From positions 135,774 through 199,773 of the forward strand of contig JAEXAI010000015.1 in assembly GCA_023394615.1 (NCBI GenBank): DNA of 64,000 nt. The letters run 5' to 3'. This DNA is from Actinomycetes bacterium (GTDB taxonomy: Bacteria > Actinomycetota > Coriobacteriia > Coriobacteriales > Eggerthellaceae). Shown in pieces: positions 60,387 to 64,000 of this stretch. Positions within the stretch are counted from its first letter, which is position 1; every line of letters starts with the position of its first letter. A model generated the notes under the pieces. The model was not told the origin of the DNA. It made no database searches and saw only the letters and a list, made by a program, of their open reading frames with translations. A program made the position numbers and the translations under genes.

Positions 60387-61592
60387 CTAAGCCGACGTCG
60401 CCTCGTCTTCGCTGCTTTTCGCCTGCATGAGTTTCATCATCAAAGCCATCTGCTCTTTCATCTCGTCGTATTTCTGTCGCATCTCTTTCAGCTCGTCGTT
60501 TTCCTGCTTGCCTGCGACCGCATCTAAAAGCATGTCTGAAGTGGGCTTGTCGTAGAATGCTTCCGTCGTCAGGTGCGACGAGTGTCCCAGAAGATCGGCG
60601 ACCGTTTTCATGTCCAATCCGCGTGAATGCATCATCGTGGCATACGTGTTGCGGAGGTTCTTCGGGGGGATGTAGCGCATATCTTGACGGTGGAACCAAT
60701 TCTTGTATGAACGGCAGATGATTTCGGGATCGATGGGGTTGTCTTCGCCGTCGTCAAACATCCACTCACTGTCTGAAGGCAGGCGATTCGTCAGCTCTTG
60801 TAGGTGCTTTGCGAAAGGGGGAATAATGATGAAGCTCCTTTCGCTGCGTTCATTCTTGGTATCTGTAACGACGATGCGTCCTCTATTGTTCACGACATCG
60901 GTATCTATAGTGCCAATGCCGTAAGTTTCGCCATTACGCTCGACGAAATGCACGGCGTTCCTTTTCAAACCAAAGCACTCGCATCTTCTGCAGCCGCTTC
61001 CGCCCATAATCGTCACCATGAGCTCAAACGGTTCTCCTGAGCACCTTTCTAGCAGGTCGAGCAGTTCTTTCTCTGTATAGATGCCATCGTTTGCATGTCT
61101 TTGGCACTCGGGATGGTCGCTTTTCTTCGGCAGCTCGAAACGCTCGCGCAGGGGGTTAGCTGTGATGGCCCCGGAACTCGATGCAGTTGCAAACAATACG
61201 CGCATCACCGCCAGAGAATGCTTGGCGACGCTCTGTGTTTTTGTGAAGAGCCAATCCTGTACTTCGATGGCGGTGATTCCGTCGATGCGGCGGTTGCCGT
61301 ATTTCGGTTCAATATGGTTCCTGTAATAGTTGTCGTATCCGGTTTGCGTCGTGGCCTTTTTCTTGTTGTATCGAGTACTCGAATGGTAGACGTCGTACCA
61401 CATCTCGTTTACGGTCCAATCGCCGCCGTGTATTCCGTAAAACTCGTTTTTCTTTTTCTGCAGGGCAAATTGTGCATCCTCCTCGTCCCCGCGGACGACG
61501 GCGCGACCGGGATCGTCTGGGTCCTTCGATAGGTATCTAATCTCCCAGGTTTTCCGACCGCTTCTGCGTATGTTGCCGAAATCGCTCTTCAT
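60387..61592 (-). CDS. Tyrosine recombinase/phage-type integrase
   Basis: This 401-residue protein has an N-terminal SAM-like DNA-binding part (about 65-145) and a C-terminal catalytic domain. The catalytic Arg I is in 'GSGCRRCECFGL' (about residue 201), then 'PKNLRNTYATMMHSRGLD' (Arg II about 313, in place of the common HxxR), 'LLGHSSHLT' (His) and the nucleophile Tyr in 'EAFYDKPT' (about 342). The C-terminus is an unusual charged coiled coil (about 365-395, 'ENDELKEMRQKYDEMKEQMALMM'). Its start is about 180 bases from the 3-prime end of tRNA-Lys, as for elements integrated at a tRNA gene. Asn replacing His before Arg II is not typical. Confidence 0.88.
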   Translation of the reverse strand: MKSDFGNIRRSGRKTWEIRYLSKDPDDPGRAVVRGDEEDAQFALQKKKNEFYGIHGGDWTVNEMWYDVYHSSTRYNKKKATTQTGYDNYYRNHIEPKYGNRRIDGITAIEVQDWLFTKTQSVAKHSLAVMRVLFATASSSGAITANPLRERFELPKKSDHPECQRHANDGIYTEKELLDLLERCSGEPFELMVTIMGGSGCRRCECFGLKRNAVHFVERNGETYGIGTIDTDVVNNRGRIVVTDTKNERSERSFIIIPPFAKHLQELTNRLPSDSEWMFDDGEDNPIDPEIICRSYKNWFHRQDMRYIPPKNLRNTYATMMHSRGLDMKTVADLLGHSSHLTTEAFYDKPTSDMLLDAVAGKQENDELKEMRQKYDEMKEQMALMMKLMQAKSSEDEATSA

Positions 61593-61775
61593 GTTCCACC
61601 CTCCAAGCTCTCATCATTGCTTGCTTAGGTTTTATCATCCTAGGGTCAGAAGGGCAAACAAACCTCCGATATCGGAGGCTTTTTTGAGCCAAAAAAGGTG
61701 TTTCTGCCAGATCCACAATTCCTTCACAAGATGTGGCAGAAAAAAGAAGAGCCATAAGGCTCTGAACAGGGAAGA

Positions 61776-61851
61776 TGGTGGGCCGTCAGGGACTCGAACC
61801 CTGGACCTTAGGATTAAAAGTCCTCTGCTCTACCAACTGAGCTAACGACCC
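61776..61851 (-). tRNA. tRNA-Lys (anticodon UUU)
   Basis: The minus strand reads the 7-bp acceptor GGGTCGT with ACGGCCC, a D arm 'AGCTCAGTTGGTAGAGC', anticodon loop with CTTTTAA (anticodon TTT) and T arm with GGTTCGAGTCC. Discriminator A and encoded CCA (61776-61778) are present. Its 3-prime end faces the integrase gene. Confidence 0.95.
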
Positions 61852-62575
61852 ACACCATAAGATGCGCCGAAACGCAAACCAATATTCTAAAGGTAGAATG
61901 CCTTGCGGTCAATCAGAAAAATGTGCAAGTTCGCAGGATTTTGGGTGACTCGGTGACTTGGTGTCATGCTTCATTGCCCGATTCGGGCCTCAAAGCAGCT
62001 TCTTACGAGTCCTTTTCAAGAATTCGTGATTTTGAATCCGGGAATCGCCGAGCAAGGCCGCCATTGTGTAATTTTGAAATCACCTTTTTGGCGGCCTTTA
62101 GTTATTCCTAGTAGGTCCTCGCATAATGCCTGATCAAAGCACCGTCGAATATCCGGCATTATCCATTGTTCCTGTGGTGCACGGGCGGGTCGTACATTCG
62201 CTGCCCTACTCGGCGATTCCCGGATTCAAAATCACGAAAACCCGGGGGAAGGGGTGTGGCGGTTTTCTTGGATCGCTCGTGCGGTAGTTTCCTTGAACTG
62301 CTTGTTCGACCGCGCCGCCACTGCGATTGCTCGTCTGGCTCTATGCGGGAATCTTGCCCACGGAAACCGCCAAAGAGCCTACTTTATCTGTTTTTTCTTA
62401 TTTGGGACCCAAATAAAATATAAGAGGCGAAAGAGTTATTCCTTCGTTATCGTGTTCTAGCCGGAAGGCTCGCATAGCCGCTTTGCTAGGGTGATCATGG
62501 GATAGCCCGTTCGTCAGGCCAGTAATGCTATGAATCATAAACCGAATACAAATCTGAGGACATAGGAGAAGGCCC
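61852..62575. other. Gene-free stretch with long inverted repeat
   Basis: The 720 bases hold no convincing gene. They include the repeat element at 62023-62238 and a TTATTTGGG/CCCAAATAA palindrome at 62398-62416. Confidence 0.5.
62023..62238. repeat. Perfect 30-base inverted repeat element of 216 bp
   Basis: The arms 62023-62052 and 62209-62238 are exact reverse complements. Inside lies a terminator-like stem AAGGCCGCCA (62054-62063) with TGGCGGCCTT (62089-62098), T-rich on both sides, and a smaller ATAATGCC/GGCATTAT palindrome (about 62133-62157). No coding frame. It fits a MITE or a non-autonomous insertion beside tRNA-Lys. Confidence 0.65.
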
Positions 62576-63430
62576 ATGAATCCGGAACTTACGGGAGTCG
62601 CTAAAAGCAGATACTTTAAAACTGATTCCAATATATACCTCCATTACCTCGATGCCGGAGAAGGCGATCCCATCATTTTCCTTCCTGGGATGGCGTTGAG
62701 TTGCGAATCCTTCGTAAAACAGATTCTTGAGTTTTCAAAGACAAACAGAGTTATAGCAATTGACCCCCGTGGCCATGGTCTGTCTTCTAAGACTCCCCAT
62801 GGTAACAACTCCCGTGTTAATGGAACGGATGCTATTAGACTTACGCAGGCGCTGAGACTAAAGAACGTCATTATGGTTGGCTGGTCTGCAGGGTCTCAAT
62901 ACGTTTGGGAGTTTGGCAAGCAGAGTGATTGCGAAAACGTTAAGGGTTTCGTGACCATCGACATGCCTCCGAAAGAAACAGAAGCAGATGCATCACGTAT
63001 CGATGATGATTCTTGGTGGTATGAAATGAATTTCAAGGATTTGTCTGATTTCGAAGCCGCATTCAGTGACCCCGAAAGTTACGAGACCACTTGGAGGGAA
63101 TATATCCAGAACGTAATGATTCAGCATCCCATGAATGAGACCGAGATGTCCACAATTATGGATCTGCGCGCACAGATGCCTTATTGGCTTTGTCACGACC
63201 TTCTTTATAGTGTTGAAGTAGCTGATTATACGCAGGTCGCTCAAGATATCGCCAAAAAGCGCCCTTATCTTATTTTTGCTGGTAATTATTGGGGCGAAGG
63301 TCGTGTGGAACGTTACGTGGAGAAGTACATCCCCGAGGCGCAGCTTTGCGTCCTTGGTGGCCACATGATGTTCTATGAATTCCCTGACCAGTTCAACGCG
63401 CGGCTTAGGGAATTCATAGACAGTCTATAG
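62576..63430 (+). CDS. Alpha/beta-fold hydrolase, paralogue of the 15476 gene
   Basis: This 284-residue protein is clearly homologous to the hydrolase at 15476 in length and motifs: 'IFLPGMALSCESF', 'DPRGHGLSSKTPHGN', nucleophile elbow 'GWSAG' (Ser about 102) and C-terminal 'LGGHMMFYEFPDQFNARLREFIDSL' (His about 264). It is cytosolic, with no signal peptide. AGGAGAAGG precedes the ATG. It lies before a remnant acetate kinase (opposite strand) near a mobile-element end. The pair of paralogues suggests a family expanded in this organism; the substrate is unknown. Confidence 0.85.
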   Translation: MNPELTGVAKSRYFKTDSNIYLHYLDAGEGDPIIFLPGMALSCESFVKQILEFSKTNRVIAIDPRGHGLSSKTPHGNNSRVNGTDAIRLTQALRLKNVIMVGWSAGSQYVWEFGKQSDCENVKGFVTIDMPPKETEADASRIDDDSWWYEMNFKDLSDFEAAFSDPESYETTWREYIQNVMIQHPMNETEMSTIMDLRAQMPYWLCHDLLYSVEVADYTQVAQDIAKKRPYLIFAGNYWGEGRVERYVEKYIPEAQLCVLGGHMMFYEFPDQFNARLREFIDSL

Positions 63431-63506
63431 GGCATCAGGGCAGATGCCAGAATGCCCTTGATGGAGTTGCGGCCGAGGGGTGTAAGTTGAAGGAGTAAGT
63501 TGATGG

Positions 63507-63542
63507 CCATAGTCAGTGCGGATTTAGCTGCACTGACTATGG
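63507..63542. terminator. Perfect 13-bp stem-loop between convergent genes
   Basis: CCATAGTCAGTGC (63507-63519) pairs with GCACTGACTATGG (63530-63542). It sits between the hydrolase and the acetate kinase remnant, so it could end both. No strong T run. Confidence 0.5.
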
Positions 63543-63566
63543 CACAGGTATCAGTTGGTGTTGCTG

Positions 63567-63872
63567 CTAACCTCTTGCTTCGCTTACCAGCGCGTCCGTT
63601 TCGCGCGCGATGCGCATTTCCTCGTCGGTGGTAACCACGCATATCTTTATAGGGGAGTCATCTACCGACACTACGCGGTCAGACCCGATAGCACCCACCA
63701 CATGGTTCTTTTCTTTGTCCAATATCATACCCAAGTGTGCCAGGCCCGCAAAGATACGCTCTCGCAATTCCGCGCTGTTCTCGCCGATGCCGGCCGTCAT
63801 CACCACCGCGTCGGTGCGCGTCATGATGGCAAAGTACGATCCGATGGCCTTTTGCACGGCATAGACGTACAT
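63567..63872 (-). pseudogene. ackA: Acetate kinase, C-terminal remnant cut off by a mobile element
   Basis: The 101 codons encode the C-terminal end of an acetate kinase: 'MYVYAVQKAIGSYFAIM', 'AVVMTAGIGENSAELRERIF' (the TAGIGENS signature) and 'IKICVVTTDEEMRIARET'. Intact acetate kinases are about 400 residues; upstream of the Met there are only three more open codons before TGA. The break lies next to the four repeats beginning at 63880. The rest of the gene, if it exists, is beyond the window. The function should be lost unless the element leaves cleanly. Confidence 0.8.
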
Positions 63873-63879
63873 CTGTAAA

Positions 63880-64000
63880 TGTCAAGCACTTTTTCCCTTA
63901 GGTGGTAAGCATTTTTTCCTTGACCTTGGTAAGCACTTTTTCCTTTCGACGGTAAGCACTTTTTCCCTTGGCCTTTAAGCTGTTATAAGAGACGAAGGCC
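63880..64000. mobile_element. End of an IS21-like insertion element (multiple terminal repeats)
   Basis: Starting with TGTCAAGC at 63880, four direct repeats with consensus TAAGCACTTTTTCCCTT occur (about 63884, 63906, 63930, 63953), spaced 22-24 bases. Repeated 20-base-scale terminal units and a TG end are a mark of IS21-family elements, whose transposase genes would lie beyond 64000. The element interrupts the acetate kinase gene. A GGCCTT/AAGGCC inverted repeat lies at the very edge. Confidence 0.6.

Noticed and set aside
61570..61845. Plus-strand reading frame of 91 codons over the tRNA
   Set aside because: Its end is the antisense of tRNA-Lys; such frames are a known artefact.
63503..63640. 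Small frame starting at 63503 after an AGGAG site
   Set aside because: It runs through a perfect hairpin and then antisense to the acetate kinase remnant; the first 20 codons are Ala-rich but no family is recognisable.
63884..63969. Possible CRISPR array
   Set aside because: The four repeats are only about 17 bases, spacers would be about 6 bases and no cas genes are near; an IS end fits better.

Overview
The window looks like a chromosomal piece of an anaerobic, host-associated actinobacterium of the class Coriobacteriia, probably Eggerthellaceae. This is an inference from gene content: arginine-deiminase-like energy genes, DUF4430 surface proteins next to an ECF transporter, DUF285/BspA-type surface proteins, CpXC proteins, and many PucR/SSS/AAA_14 genes. 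There is no rRNA gene. One tRNA (Lys-UUU) is present.

Layout. Positions 1-2700 (minus strand) carry a three-gene surface-protein operon that runs off the left edge. Positions 3060-11897 hold a predicted cobalamin riboswitch followed by two DUF4430 (transcobalamin-like) exported proteins and a complete ECF transporter (T, fused A-A, S, second T); this reads as a vitamin B12 capture-and-import operon. Positions 11899-19373 are mixed housekeeping and accessory genes: CpXC protein, a single-chain triple-RidA protein, alpha/beta hydrolase, CorA, MutT and an MBL hydrolase. Positions 20125-24862 hold a LysR regulator divergent from a type I phosphodiesterase and a DASS anion transporter. Positions 24984-27842 hold a zinc-ribbon/soluble ABC ATPase/unknown operon and a thioredoxin. 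Positions 28299-36074 hold an MFS exporter, then an unusual minus-strand operon of acyl carrier protein, CocE-type hydrolase, phosphotransbutyrylase, butyrate kinase and holo-ACP synthase, next to a divergent TetR regulator.

The most striking part is 37989-58042. Two modules have the same gene order: PucR regulator, SSS sodium symporter, ornithine-carbamoyltransferase-like enzyme, permease, and a short arginine-deiminase/DDAH-fold enzyme. The first ends with a 2-hydroxyacid dehydrogenase and the second with the only carbamate kinase. Both carbamoyltransferases have lost the Asp that normally holds the ornithine alpha-amino group, and both modules carry a nearly identical 12-bp promoter motif. 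I infer two parallel pathways that take ATP-yielding carbamoyl phosphate from guanidino compounds other than, or as well as, arginine. Between the modules lie a 949-residue sensor-like/MFS fusion and a zinc-ribbon protein.

Positions 58043-64000 are a mobile-DNA zone: long inverted repeats, an AAA_14 ATPase, a tyrosine integrase beside tRNA-Lys, an alpha/beta hydrolase paralogous to the one at 15476, and an acetate kinase gene cut off by what looks like the multi-repeat end of an IS21-type element. Three separate long inverted-repeat elements, a truncated AAA_14 remnant and REP-like palindromes lie in the intergenic spaces.
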